Source: Synechococcus elongatus PCC 11801 (GTDB lineage Bacteria > Cyanobacteriota > Cyanobacteriia > Synechococcales > Synechococcaceae). From it: 64,000 nt of DNA. Where the stretch lies: NCBI RefSeq assembly GCF_003846445.2, contig NZ_CP030139.2:1488001-1552000 (forward strand). The letters are read 5' to 3'. This document shows positions 19,523 to 30,098 of the stretch, piece by piece (within the stretch, counting starts at the first letter, position 1; every line of letters begins with the position of its first letter). The position numbers were made by a program, and so were the translations under genes. Below the pieces are notes generated by a model. That model saw nothing but the letters and a program-made list of their open reading frames with translations, was not told where the DNA came from and made no database searches.

Positions 19523-20430
19523 CCGCGATCGCACCTGCAACGCGCCTCGGTGCAGCGGTTGCTGACCTCACGGAAGAGACTTCGAAAAATTTGGCCGCTG
19601 CGATTCAGTGGCAAGCAATCTCGACCGATTTGCGGGAAGCACCGATCGAAACCAGCTTTGTGCAGTGGAGGCAAGGCGATCGCCCGCTGCTGTGCCTCCA
19701 TGGCTTTGATAGCTCGGTGTTTGAGTTCCGCCGCCTTTTGCCGCAACTTGCCAATCAGCATTCCGTGCGGGCTGTGGACTGTCTCGGCTTTGGCTTCACG
19801 GAGCGGCCTGAAGGACTAGAGATCAGTCCAGCCACAATCCGGCAGCATCTCTGGGGTTGCTGGCAGGCTTGGTATCAAAAACCGATCGTGCTGGTCGGGG
19901 CTTCGATGGGCGGCGCGATCGCGATCGATTTTGCCTTGCACCATCCCGAAGCAGTAGCGGCGCTGGTGCTGATCGACAGTGCTGGCATTGCACCAGGGCC
20001 GTGGATTGGTCGCTTCTTGCCCTCACCTTTGGATGGTTGGGCGGTGGACTTCTTGGGACGACCTGATGTGCGCCGTCGCATTAGTGAACGGGCCTACCAC
20101 GATCCAAAGCGCTGGGTCACACCCGATGCCGAAACTTGTGCGGCGCTCCATCTCCAGCAACCGGGCTGGCGTGAGGGGCTACGGCGCTTTACCCGTAGTG
20201 GTGGCTACGGTTCCATGCGATCGCGCCTCTCACAACTCCAGCAACCGACCCAACTAATCTGGGGTCGCCAAGATCAGATTCTGGGCACCAAAGATGCTGC
20301 CGTTTTTCAGCAGTTACTGCCCCAAAACGAACTGGTTTGGATAGAAGACTGTGGCCATGTGCCCCACCTTGAACAACCCCTAGCAACCGCAGAGGCGATC
20401 GCAAATTTCGTGGCAAGCTTGCCGATGTGA
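19519..20430 (+). CDS. Alpha/beta hydrolase
   Basis: Cytosolic alpha/beta-hydrolase of 303 residues. The oxyanion region is CLHGFDSSVFEFRRL, the nucleophile elbow GASMGG lies in VLVGASMGGAIAIDFAL, an acid is likely in WGRQDQILG, and the catalytic histidine is in EDCGHVPHLEQP, all in family order. Substrate unknown. Coupled by a 4-nt overlap to the glycerol-dehydrogenase-like gene; convergent with the DUF554 gene 6 nt away. Confidence 0.85.
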   Translation: MTAIAPATRLGAAVADLTEETSKNLAAAIQWQAISTDLREAPIETSFVQWRQGDRPLLCLHGFDSSVFEFRRLLPQLANQHSVRAVDCLGFGFTERPEGLEISPATIRQHLWGCWQAWYQKPIVLVGASMGGAIAIDFALHHPEAVAALVLIDSAGIAPGPWIGRFLPSPLDGWAVDFLGRPDVRRRISERAYHDPKRWVTPDAETCAALHLQQPGWREGLRRFTRSGGYGSMRSRLSQLQQPTQLIWGRQDQILGTKDAAVFQQLLPQNELVWIEDCGHVPHLEQPLATAEAIANFVASLPM

Positions 20431-20436
20431 AGCACT

Positions 20437-21180
20437 TCAAGCCAGCAGACTGACCAACCAGCGAGCCACCCAATCGATTGCAGGTGCCAGGATTAGTGCT
20501 GGCAAAAAGGTGATCGTGGGTAGTCGAGCAATGCCGAGTAAGTTGGCCGCGATCGCCAGAATCAACAGTCCCCCCGTGCCGGTGAACAGCAACAAGGCCG
20601 GCGACTGACTGGGGTCGGGAATGCCCTGGCTCAACAAGGCCGCTGTCAGAGAAACCCCACCCTGACTGACCGCGATCGTGCCGATCGACAGCAACACACT
20701 GCGACCGTAGCTACCCGCTAAGGCGATCGCACTGAGGCCATCCATCGTGCCCTTGATCAGCAGTAAGCGGGGGTCGCCGTTTAGGCCATTCTCCAGACTG
20801 CCAATCAGCGTCATCGGACCCACACAAAACAGGAGGCTGGCCGCCACAAAGCCCTCAGCACCACCCTGCCCTTGTCGAAGCAGGCGATCGCTCCAGCGTT
20901 GAATACGGTTTTCCAGCTGAGTGACTTCGCCCACGAGGCCGCCCAACGTCAGGGCCAGCAGCGCGACAACAATGCTGTCGAGGGGACCGCGTGCGTTTTG
21001 GAGTTGCTGAGTCATCTGCAAGCCCACCACCACCGTGATCAGCCCCACTGCTTGGGTGAGGCGCTGTCGGTAGCGATCAGCCAGGCGATCGCGTAGCCAA
21101 ACGCCCAAACAGCCCCCGATCGCCACAGCCATGCCGTTGTAGACCGTTCCGTTTAGACGCGACCAAATTTCCCAACTCAT
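20437..21180 (-). CDS. DUF554 family membrane protein
   Basis: Integral membrane protein of 247 residues with about seven hydrophobic segments and the DUF554 signatures: GTVYNGMAVAIGGCLGVWLRDRL at the N terminus, a central LLFCVGPMTLIGSLENGLNGD and an IKGTMDGLSAIALA segment. The family is widespread and uncharacterised. The ATG at 21180 is chosen over the frame opening at 21243, whose extra residues do not resemble the family. Confidence 0.88.
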   Translation of the reverse strand: MSWEIWSRLNGTVYNGMAVAIGGCLGVWLRDRLADRYRQRLTQAVGLITVVVGLQMTQQLQNARGPLDSIVVALLALTLGGLVGEVTQLENRIQRWSDRLLRQGQGGAEGFVAASLLFCVGPMTLIGSLENGLNGDPRLLLIKGTMDGLSAIALAGSYGRSVLLSIGTIAVSQGGVSLTAALLSQGIPDPSQSPALLLFTGTGGLLILAIAANLLGIARLPTITFLPALILAPAIDWVARWLVSLLA

Positions 21181-21275
21181 GAAAAATTGCCAAGGAACCG
21201 CAGGCAGCCTAACGCGGATGCAATCGTAGACTGAGGGAACCACGCGGCCAAAGGCAACAGATTTCTATCCCTGCG

Positions 21276-23189
21276 ATGGCTGATTCCACTCTTGCTCAGT
21301 TGCTCGAAATTTTGCGGCAGCAATCTTTTGTGGATTTGCCGCGTCCGCAGATCTACTTCAAGGCCTCGCTGACGGCGCTGTCCCATGCCTTGGAAGATCT
21401 CGTTTTTGCCACGGATGAGAAGCCGTTACTGATCGCCAGTTTCCAGCGCGAGCGCTTCTATCGCCAAGAAGCCCATCGCTACGAACGACTCGCCCATGTG
21501 ACGAGCGCTCAGTTTGTGCTGGCTGCCGCAGAATCGCGCTTTGCTGACGCGGATACCTACCCTGCAGTTGCCTTTCCGCCCTCAGATCCGCTGGCTCTGG
21601 AATGGAACTTGGTGGTGATTGGCCCGCGCACCACAGGTTGCTTGATTTGTCTGGAGAAGCTCGATCGCCAAGGCCCCTTGGAACCGGCGATGGATACAGC
21701 GCGCCGCTTCGAGGGCATTTGGACCACCGATCGCCGGGTGGTGACGGTAGCTGCGCAACTCTTGCTGGAACGGATCGCTGAATTGCGGCCCGATTTGCAA
21801 GCGCAAACGGAAACGGCGATCGCAGCGCTACCTCCTGCCGAAGCGAGTGCTCCTAGCGTCGAAACGCCTTTTGCCGAGCGTCTGCTCAACTACTTGCAAG
21901 CCGGACAATACAAGCTACTCAAGGCCTATCGCGCCCAGGCCCGACAAACCCGTAAGGAACAACTGATTAACACGATCAGTAGTGCGGTACGACAGTCACT
22001 CAACCCTGAAGCGGTCCTCGAAATCGCCGCGCGGGAACTCGGGCTGTCGCTAGCGGCCAACCGCTGTTTGATCTATGCCTGCACGCCCGAGACAGAACAA
22101 ATCTTGGTCGAGCATGAATATCGCCAAGCAGAGACAGCTTCTTTAGGCGATCGCCTCTGGCCCCTTCAAGAGAATCCACTGTTCCAGCAAGTCGCCACCG
22201 ATCGCAAAGCGATTCGTCTGACCGTCGATGATCCTGAGGCGACCCTGCCTTACATCAAAGCGATGCGACAGCAATGGGACATTGCCCATTGGCTCCTGAT
22301 TCCCGTGCAATATCGCCAAGAGCTGATCGGGATGATTGAACTCCATCGCGAAGCGACTGCCGAGCCTTGGGAACTAGCCGATCAAGAACTAGCGGAAGCG
22401 ATCGCGACTCAAATTGGCGTAGCGCTGATTCAAGCCCAGACTTTCCGGCAGTTAGAAAACCTGGAACGCACCCGCAGCAATCTCACAGCGATTATTGGCC
22501 ACGAGCTACGCACGCCTCTGTCGACTGTGCAGGTCTGTCTCGAAAGTTTGGCCAGTGAACCGGATATGAGTGCAGACCTGCGGCAGGTGATGTTGCAGAC
22601 GGCTTTGGATGATGCGGAGCGGTTGCGCCTGTTGGTTCAGGACTTCCTGACACTCTCGCGCTTGGAAAGTGGCCGGATTGACTGGCATCCAGAGTCGCTG
22701 GCGCTGGATGAATGCGTTGCCATGGCCATGAGTGGCTTGCGATCGCGGCATCAGCGCGACTCCCTGCCCAGCATTGAGCAAAAGCTGCCCGCTAGCTTGC
22801 CCCTAGTGCGGGTCGATGGCGACTGGCTGGTGGAAGTGCTGATCAAGTTGCTGGACAACGCCTGCAAGTTCACCAGCGCCCAAGGTCACGTTTCGATTAC
22901 GGCGGTCGTCGAAGGCGATCGCGCCTTGCGAGTCGCCATTACCGACGATGGCCGAGGAATCGAACCGGATCGCCTCGAAGCGGTGTTCGATCGCTTCTAC
23001 CAAGAAGACGGCGCTCTACGGCGCAGTCAGGGCGGCAGTGGCCTCGGGCTAGCGATTTGCCGCCAGATTGTCGAGCGACTGGGCGGGCATATCTGGGCAG
23101 AATCAGAAGGCCGCGATCGTGGCACCCGCTTTCAGTTCACTCTTCCTCTGGCGACCCGGCATCCGCAGACGGCAAACGCACTGACTTGA
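21276..23189 (+). CDS. DICT-GAF sensor histidine kinase
   Basis: Soluble histidine kinase of 637 residues. The N-terminal ~190 residues resemble the DICT sensory domain (LAQLLEILRQQSF, FATDEKPLLIASFQRERFYRQE). A GAF domain follows (about 240-390), then HisKA with the H-box AIIGHELRTPLSTVQV (about 410). The HATPase domain is complete: N-box LLDNACKF, G1 DDGRGIE, F-box FDRFYQ and G2 GGSGLGLAI. So it should be active, unlike the kinase at 62963. No membrane segment. The last 53 nt overlap the convergent gene at 23137. Partner regulator unknown. Confidence 0.9.
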   Translation: MADSTLAQLLEILRQQSFVDLPRPQIYFKASLTALSHALEDLVFATDEKPLLIASFQRERFYRQEAHRYERLAHVTSAQFVLAAAESRFADADTYPAVAFPPSDPLALEWNLVVIGPRTTGCLICLEKLDRQGPLEPAMDTARRFEGIWTTDRRVVTVAAQLLLERIAELRPDLQAQTETAIAALPPAEASAPSVETPFAERLLNYLQAGQYKLLKAYRAQARQTRKEQLINTISSAVRQSLNPEAVLEIAARELGLSLAANRCLIYACTPETEQILVEHEYRQAETASLGDRLWPLQENPLFQQVATDRKAIRLTVDDPEATLPYIKAMRQQWDIAHWLLIPVQYRQELIGMIELHREATAEPWELADQELAEAIATQIGVALIQAQTFRQLENLERTRSNLTAIIGHELRTPLSTVQVCLESLASEPDMSADLRQVMLQTALDDAERLRLLVQDFLTLSRLESGRIDWHPESLALDECVAMAMSGLRSRHQRDSLPSIEQKLPASLPLVRVDGDWLVEVLIKLLDNACKFTSAQGHVSITAVVEGDRALRVAITDDGRGIEPDRLEAVFDRFYQEDGALRRSQGGSGLGLAICRQIVERLGGHIWAESEGRDRGTRFQFTLPLATRHPQTANALT

Positions 23190-23997
23190 TTGGCCGAGGC
23201 GCTTTCTGACCCGAAGCTTGCGGGCGGGGACGATCGCTGGGGTCGTGACGACGAGGGAGCGTACTGCGCTGCGGACGAGCCTCACCCGTCTGACCAGCAT
23301 GGCTAACAGATCGCCGATCTGGTTGCCCTTGACCCCGAGGTTGGGGTTTGGGTTTTGGCCGACGCCCCGGTAAAGCAGCCACTGCTTCTGCTTGGCGGAC
23401 GACTAAAGCTTCGCCTTGCCGTTCGACTTGGAAATCCCAGAAGTGATGGAGTGCCCGGAGATCAAGGGTGCCTTGGAGCACGAGCTTAAAGCCTGCCGGT
23501 CGTTCACCCGGTTCTGTTTTGGTCTGTTGGCTAATGCGGACGACGACTCGCTGCAAATCAGGTCGGGTAAACACCACTTCGCCGCGAATCGAGAAAAAGT
23601 TTTCCGAGACTTGGAGCTTGGGCGGGCTGGGAGGCCGGATGCCAGGCGTCAGTTGCGATCGCTTGGTCAGCATCTCCGGTTCCCAGAGGCCGACAATTTG
23701 CACATGCAGTCCGCCTTCGCGATCGCGGGTGCGTGGATAGACCACCCAGAGATGCTCTTGGCTGAGATCAATGTGCTTTTTGACCAGACTGAGCACCCGG
23801 CCCAACAGCACCGCATCCAGACAGGCACCGTCACTGGCAATCAGACTACCTTTGGTGAACACCTCGGGATCGGGCTGATATCGTCCGCGCACCAAGCCAA
23901 TAGCTCGGTATTGCAGCGGTTCACTAGCCGGAGGGATCGGAGCGGGGCGCATGGGTGACGGAGGAGGAGGAGCAATGGCCAAGATTGGCACTGGCAC
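23137..23997 (-). CDS. Conserved hypothetical protein with basic Pro/Arg tail
   Basis: Protein of 286 residues from a GTG at 23997, or 271 from the ATG at 23952. A compact middle region (about 28-205, LQYRAIGLVRGRYQPDPE...EALVVRQAEAV) looks folded and is predicted to be mostly beta-strand. The last ~75 residues are Arg/Pro/Gln-rich (RRPKPKPQPRGQGQPD), likely disordered and possibly nucleic-acid-binding. No known domain recognised. Its 3' end overlaps the 3' end of the sensor kinase by 53 nt. Confidence 0.7.
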   Translation of the reverse strand: MPVPILAIAPPPPSPMRPAPIPPASEPLQYRAIGLVRGRYQPDPEVFTKGSLIASDGACLDAVLLGRVLSLVKKHIDLSQEHLWVVYPRTRDREGGLHVQIVGLWEPEMLTKRSQLTPGIRPPSPPKLQVSENFFSIRGEVVFTRPDLQRVVVRISQQTKTEPGERPAGFKLVLQGTLDLRALHHFWDFQVERQGEALVVRQAEAVAALPGRRPKPKPQPRGQGQPDRRSVSHAGQTGEARPQRSTLPRRHDPSDRPRPQASGQKAPRPIKSVRLPSADAGSPEEE

Positions 23998-24206
23998 TAA
24001 GGATAGCGCTTGGGGCTGGCATTCCCTGCCGCCGGCTAGGAAAGAGTCTCAGGTGAGCTCCCAAAGCAAGGTGGTGACGGATTTAGATGCCCATGCGATC
24101 GGGCGAGGAGGATGTCAAAATAGCTTCTCAAGTCTCAGCTAAGAGGCTCGGGCCCAACTAGCCCCTGACTGTGTATTTACGATCGCCGTCTGCTGGGAGA
24201 CAGCCT

Positions 24207-25064
24207 GTGGTGTCAAATGTGAATCTGCCGCGTCAGTCTCGACGCCAGCGCTGGGTGGATAGCCTGCTGGGAGCATCTCTTATTGCTTTGATGATTGCAG
24301 CAGCATTGCCTTTATTACTATCGCTACTGCGACCTACAGGCGCCAATTCCCCGCGCGATCGCGAGTTGGCAGCCGCTCAAGCCAATGCCTACCAAACGGT
24401 GTTGCAACGCGATCCGGATAATCTCTCTGCCCTGCGATCGCTGATTGGGGTCTATCTGCAACAGCAACAGCTATCGGAAGCGATCGCACCCTTACAGCGT
24501 TTGGCTAAACTCCAACCGCAGCAGCCCGCCTATCGAGTCTTGCTGGCACAAACGCAAGCGCAATTAGGCGATCGCGAAGCAGCTGCCCAAACCTACCGCC
24601 AGATCTTGGAGAAAGCGCCCACGCATCTAGAGGCGTTGCGCGGTTTTACCCGTCTGTTGCTCGATCAGAAACAACCCACTGCAGCAGTCGATCTCCTGCA
24701 AAAAGCGCGCCAGACCAGCAAGATTTCACCAGCAGATCAGGTGAGTATCGATCTAATGTTGGCGCAGGTCTACGCCAATCAAGGTCAAATCACTGATGCG
24801 ATCGCTCTGTATGACCGCAGTATTCAGAGCAATTCCCGCGACTTTCGTCCACTGCTCGCTAAAGCCTTGCTCTTGCAGCAACAGGGTGACAGCCAAAAAG
24901 CAGCGCCAATTTTTCGAGAAGCGATCGCGATCGCCCCAGCTCAGTATCGCGATCAGATCCAACAGCTCGCTCCTAAAGCAGCACCTACAACAGCCGCGCC
25001 TCCAGCTCTTGCCACACCGCCTGAATCAACGCCACCCACAGTACCTCCGCCACCACCCAACTAA
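24207..25064 (+). CDS. Membrane-anchored TPR-repeat protein
   Basis: Protein of about 285 residues: a short basic N terminus, one membrane segment ([22 protein letters not shown]), then TPR-like repeats (NAYQTVLQRDPDNLSALRSL, APLQRLAKLQPQQPAYRVLLA, QTYRQILEKAPTHLEALRGF, DAIALYDRSIQSNSRDFRPLLAK, APIFREAIAIAPAQ) and a Pro/Thr-rich tail. It is probably a scaffold for a membrane complex, as with other cyanobacterial TPR assembly factors, but the partner is unknown. The GTG at 24207 is chosen because GGGAGA sits about 8 nt upstream; the frame also opens at GTG 24171. Confidence 0.78.
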   Translation: MVSNVNLPRQSRRQRWVDSLLGASLIALMIAAALPLLLSLLRPTGANSPRDRELAAAQANAYQTVLQRDPDNLSALRSLIGVYLQQQQLSEAIAPLQRLAKLQPQQPAYRVLLAQTQAQLGDREAAAQTYRQILEKAPTHLEALRGFTRLLLDQKQPTAAVDLLQKARQTSKISPADQVSIDLMLAQVYANQGQITDAIALYDRSIQSNSRDFRPLLAKALLLQQQGDSQKAAPIFREAIAIAPAQYRDQIQQLAPKAAPTTAAPPALATPPESTPPTVPPPPPN

Positions 25065-25496
25065 GCACTCACGAAAACTTCTCACGCGGGTTGACTCAAG
25101 TACTGCAGTGAAATAATTCCCAGTCAAAACCCAAACAACTGAGGTAAAAATTCTTGAAAAGCTCGGAGTTGGTTGTCATCACAATGCTTTGATAGCCTGA
25201 CCTCGATAGGTCACGGCAGTCCTTATCTTGGGGCAGAAGTGTAATTTTGACCGAAGCATAGACCAGAGCTGTAGCGGCAAAAAAGGCGATCAAGATCGAG
25301 CTTCTAAGGTATTAGAAGTTTTGCAAGAACCTGTTTACAAGGCAGCGAGTCTGCAATGAGTTCAGATGTCGAGAAGCAACTGAAGAATATTATTGAAACC
25401 GTTAAGTTTGTGCTCCGCGATACAGCTGAAAGTCTCATGTCCGGTTCTGAAAGAGAGGTGGGAATAGTAGCATTCCTATCGACGCCTAACCCTGCT
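25065..25496. other. Intergenic region without a supported gene
   Basis: About 430 bp between the TPR gene and the frameshifted small gene. The composition is more AT-rich than its surroundings and the only frames are short with TTG starts (for example complement 25096-25293). No hairpin with a T-run or strong promoter is obvious. Confidence 0.5.
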
Positions 25497-25845
25497 ATGT
25501 CAACGGTCAATTCTGCCGACGCCACACCACGTTGCCCTGTCTGCGGTATGCCCATTGCGATCGAGCAGCCATGTTCAGTTCATCTACAGCTTTGACCAAG
25601 CCCGATTTTTGTTCCTTGCGACGAGTCTGGCGCAAGAAATTGTCCAGGCCAACCAACAGCAAGCTGGCTGCGCTCACGAACACTGGCAATCCTTACCGGA
25701 ACTCGCCCATCACCGCCTCTTAGCCCGACCACAAGCTGCAGTACTCGACTGGCAAAATCGTCCGCAAAGCTGGGGGGGCTGGTTATTGGGCGTCGATTGG
25801 CAGGAGCACCAGCCCTCACGCAATGCTGCGGAGTGGGTGTCTTAG
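25497..25845 (+). pseudogene. Small zinc-ribbon-like protein interrupted by a 1-nt frameshift
   Basis: An ATG at 25497 opens MSTVNSADATPRCPVCGMPIAIEQ and stops at 25595. The next frame, open from 25555, continues HVQFIYSFDQARFLFLATSL and runs to 25845. Removing one C from the pair at 25569-25570 joins them into a single protein of about 115 residues with a CPxCG knuckle near the start and a later CAHEH that could complete a metal site. The two halves read naturally only when joined, so this is a frameshift, a sequencing error, or less likely programmed slippage. The family is not recognised. Confidence 0.5.
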
Positions 25846-25920
25846 ACTCAGTGACTCAGTACTGATCGGATGGGCGATCGCTTGGAGCTGCTGCACTCCT
25901 GACTGGGCGATCGCGCCTAA

Positions 25921-25993
25921 CGCCCCAGGTTGGGATCGAACCAACGACCGACCGCTTAGAAGGCGGGTGCTCTATCCACTGAGCTACTGAGGC
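25921..25993 (-). tRNA. tRNA-Arg (anticodon TCT)
   Basis: Full cloverleaf of 73 nt on the minus strand. The acceptor pairs 25987-25993 with 25922-25928 (one G-U), the D-arm has GCTCAGTGGATAGAGC, the anticodon loop is CTTCTAA and the T-arm is GTTGG-TTCGATC-CCAAC. Discriminator G; CCA is not encoded. The outermost anticodon-stem pair appears mismatched (C-T). An AT-rich gene of foreign character starts about 210 nt beyond its 5' side. Confidence 0.93.
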
Positions 25994-26203
25994 AGCTTGT
26001 CCATTCTCGCCCGTTGTTGACTTTGATTCAAGAGCACTAATCATAAGAAGTGCCATAGGTGCAATACCTTTTAGCAGATTTTGAATCCTTCTCTTGTATC
26101 ATTCCTGTTGTCTTTCCTTATATTTTCAGCTCTTTTCTGAGCAAACAATGTTTATATCTAAAATTCAAATGGTACTTTATAGCACAAATGCATTTGCAAA
26201 AAA

Positions 26204-27151
26204 ATGAAGAGAAAACGCAGATCAATCAATCAAATAAAAGAGGATATTTCCTGCCAAATTTTTAGGGAAAAAATCCCTGAGGCATGGGTTGTGCATGAGT
26301 ACAAGCCAGACTACGGAATTGATTATGTAGTCGAATTGTTTGACTATATCGACAACAAAAAAACAGTAGCTGAAACCCTAGGTGAAAGCTTTTTTGTGTA
26401 GCTTAAGGCATCTAGTTCAATTGAGTATAAAACTCAACGGGTTTATCCTAGGAGCAATATCAAGCTAGGAAAATTGATAGAGGATAAATCTGAGTATCTT
26501 GACATTGAAATTATTAAGTTTAAGATTGAGACTTCTGAAATCCTTACTGTACAGTCTATGGGGTCAGCAGTTCCAGTTCTATTGATCGTTGTAGATTTAA
26601 TAACAAAACGAACATTTTTTATCTGTTTGAATGACTATATTGACAAGATTCTAGTGCCAGAAGACATCAATTTTTTCAGAAAAAAATATAAGACTTTGCG
26701 TATTCCTGTAAAAAATGAAATCCTGAATCAAAAAAATAATCTTGTGGCTCTGAGAGCATATGGTAAACGTGCAAAAATGTACGGTGCCTTTAATAAGTTT
26801 TATTTTCAGAAAAAAGAAATTGATTATCTACTGGACTCAGCTCAGTATGGTGGAGCTAAAGAGGCTGACATCGAAACAATACACAAATTTACTGAAACAT
26901 TATTACGTCAAGACATATGGCGCAATCATGAGTTTTGGGGGGTAATTAAGTATAGTTTTGACGAACTTAATAATTTAAAGTATCGCTTAGATAAAGGTGT
27001 TCAGATTGAAGAGTATCAAGATATTTTAGATCAATGTGGCAATGGTAGTGGCATTTGGCATCGCCTTGTTACTCTGGGTAATATCTATGAAGAGATAGTA
27101 CGTGAAAGATTTATGCCAACCTACTTAGCTCAACACACTTCTTATCCCTAG
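26204..27151 (+). pseudogene. DUF4365-type (PD-(D/E)XK-like) gene with internal amber codon
   Basis: One frame of 315 codons is interrupted only by a TAG at 26399-26401. Upstream it reads MKRKRRSINQIKEDISCQIF, then PDYGIDYVVELFD and GESFFV; downstream it continues LKASSSIEYKTQRV and runs to 27151. In DUF4365 proteins the sequence here is F-x-Q-x-K, the end of a nuclease-like D...E...QxK active site, so the amber replaces the expected Gln (CAG to TAG). Without the nonsense codon the protein would be complete. The segment is AT-rich and has no HIP1 sites, which suggests recent transfer. Either a recently inactivated gene or one that uses amber suppression or readthrough. Confidence 0.65.
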
Positions 27152-27181
27152 GCTTTGCAACTAATTTCATTGCTCTCTTGG

Positions 27182-27231
27182 TCAACAAAGGAAATAGACT
27201 CATTACCTAGTGAGTCTATTTCCTTTGTTGA
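27182..27231. terminator. Perfect 21-bp inverted repeat, bidirectional terminator
   Basis: 27182-27202 is exactly complementary to 27211-27231, with an 8-nt loop. It lies between the convergent DUF4365-type gene and chlD. The stem itself contains A/T tracts and no separate long T-run follows. It may extend a few bases outward with a 2-nt bulge. Likely a strong bidirectional terminator and the right boundary of the AT-rich segment. Confidence 0.7.
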
Positions 27232-27247
27232 GACCATCTGTTAGCTC

Positions 27248-29296
<2,049 letters not shown>

Positions 29297-29314
29297 TCAG
29301 GATAAGACGCCAGC

Positions 29315-30082
29315 TCACAGCTCTACTACCGGAATCTCATCCCAACTGGCGATCGCAGCCGCAGAAGGAGTGGGTGGCCAGCAGCGATCGCGTTCCTCAC
29401 AGGTCTGGCAGCGTTCATTGCGATCGGGTCGCTGCGGCAACGGCGTTTGCGGATAGTCCTGCAGCCAGCCTTTTAGTTCCTGCAAGCTCCGCTCTAGCCG
29501 TTGCTGGGTTTGCTGGTGTTGCTGTCGGTTCCAGTGAATCGTGACAGGCTTCTGAGGCTGACTGAGAACAAACCAGTAGTGCATGGCCACAGATTCGGGC
29601 GGCAGTCCACTGCGCTCCGTCACCAGCCAGCAGTAGAGCTGGGTTTGCCAACTCGCCGCAAGAGTTTCCAGCGTCTGCGGGCGGTTGTGAGTTTTCCAGT
29701 CGTGGATCTGGGCGGCGCGATCGCTCAATTCCAGTCGGTCAAAAATGGCGACCAGCACAAAATCTTGAAAGGGCCACTGCCAACGGCATTCCGTCTGTCG
29801 GTGCCAGCCCGCTGGTGGCGGCACAAACAGCTGGGGTTGAGCCTCAGCAAAATCTGCGAGGCATTGATCCAAACTGCGATCGCCCGTTTGCATCTGCTCG
29901 ATCGCGATGCCCAAGGCTTGCTGCTGCATCAAGCGGTGGAAGCGGCGACCCCAGTCCAAGCGCTGGCGCAGATCATGCTGAAACCAACGGCTTGACAGCT
30001 CCAGTGCCTCTACTTGAAATAAGCGCGGGCAATCCTGCAGACGCTGCAACGTACCTTGAGAAAGGGCCGGATAGCGGCTCAT
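29315..30082 (-). CDS. PD-(D/E)XK superfamily nuclease (RecB-like)
   Basis: Protein of 255 residues. Residues about 120-150 carry VAIFDRLELSDRAAQIHDWKT, matching the RecB/Cas4-like nuclease core with D...D-x-K, followed by the Gln-Tyr motif WQTQLYCWLV. The C terminus has two clustered cysteine pairs (CQTCEERDRCW), which in the Cas4/AddB group help bind an Fe-S cluster; only three Cys are seen here, so the cluster is uncertain. A role in DNA repair is probable. No CRISPR array or cas gene is nearby. ATG at 30082; divergent from folK by 16 nt. Confidence 0.78.
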   Translation of the reverse strand: MSRYPALSQGTLQRLQDCPRLFQVEALELSSRWFQHDLRQRLDWGRRFHRLMQQQALGIAIEQMQTGDRSLDQCLADFAEAQPQLFVPPPAGWHRQTECRWQWPFQDFVLVAIFDRLELSDRAAQIHDWKTHNRPQTLETLAASWQTQLYCWLVTERSGLPPESVAMHYWFVLSQPQKPVTIHWNRQQHQQTQQRLERSLQELKGWLQDYPQTPLPQRPDRNERCQTCEERDRCWPPTPSAAAIASWDEIPVVEL

Positions 30083-30098
30083 CTGATGCGATTCTCCA

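Noticed and set aside
25096-25293. 65-codon minus-strand frame with a hydrophobic start
   Set aside because: TTG start, no ribosome-binding site and no recognisable family.
29315-30082. Cas4 as part of a CRISPR system
   Set aside because: The nuclease fold matches, but there is no array, no other cas gene and the cysteine set is incomplete.
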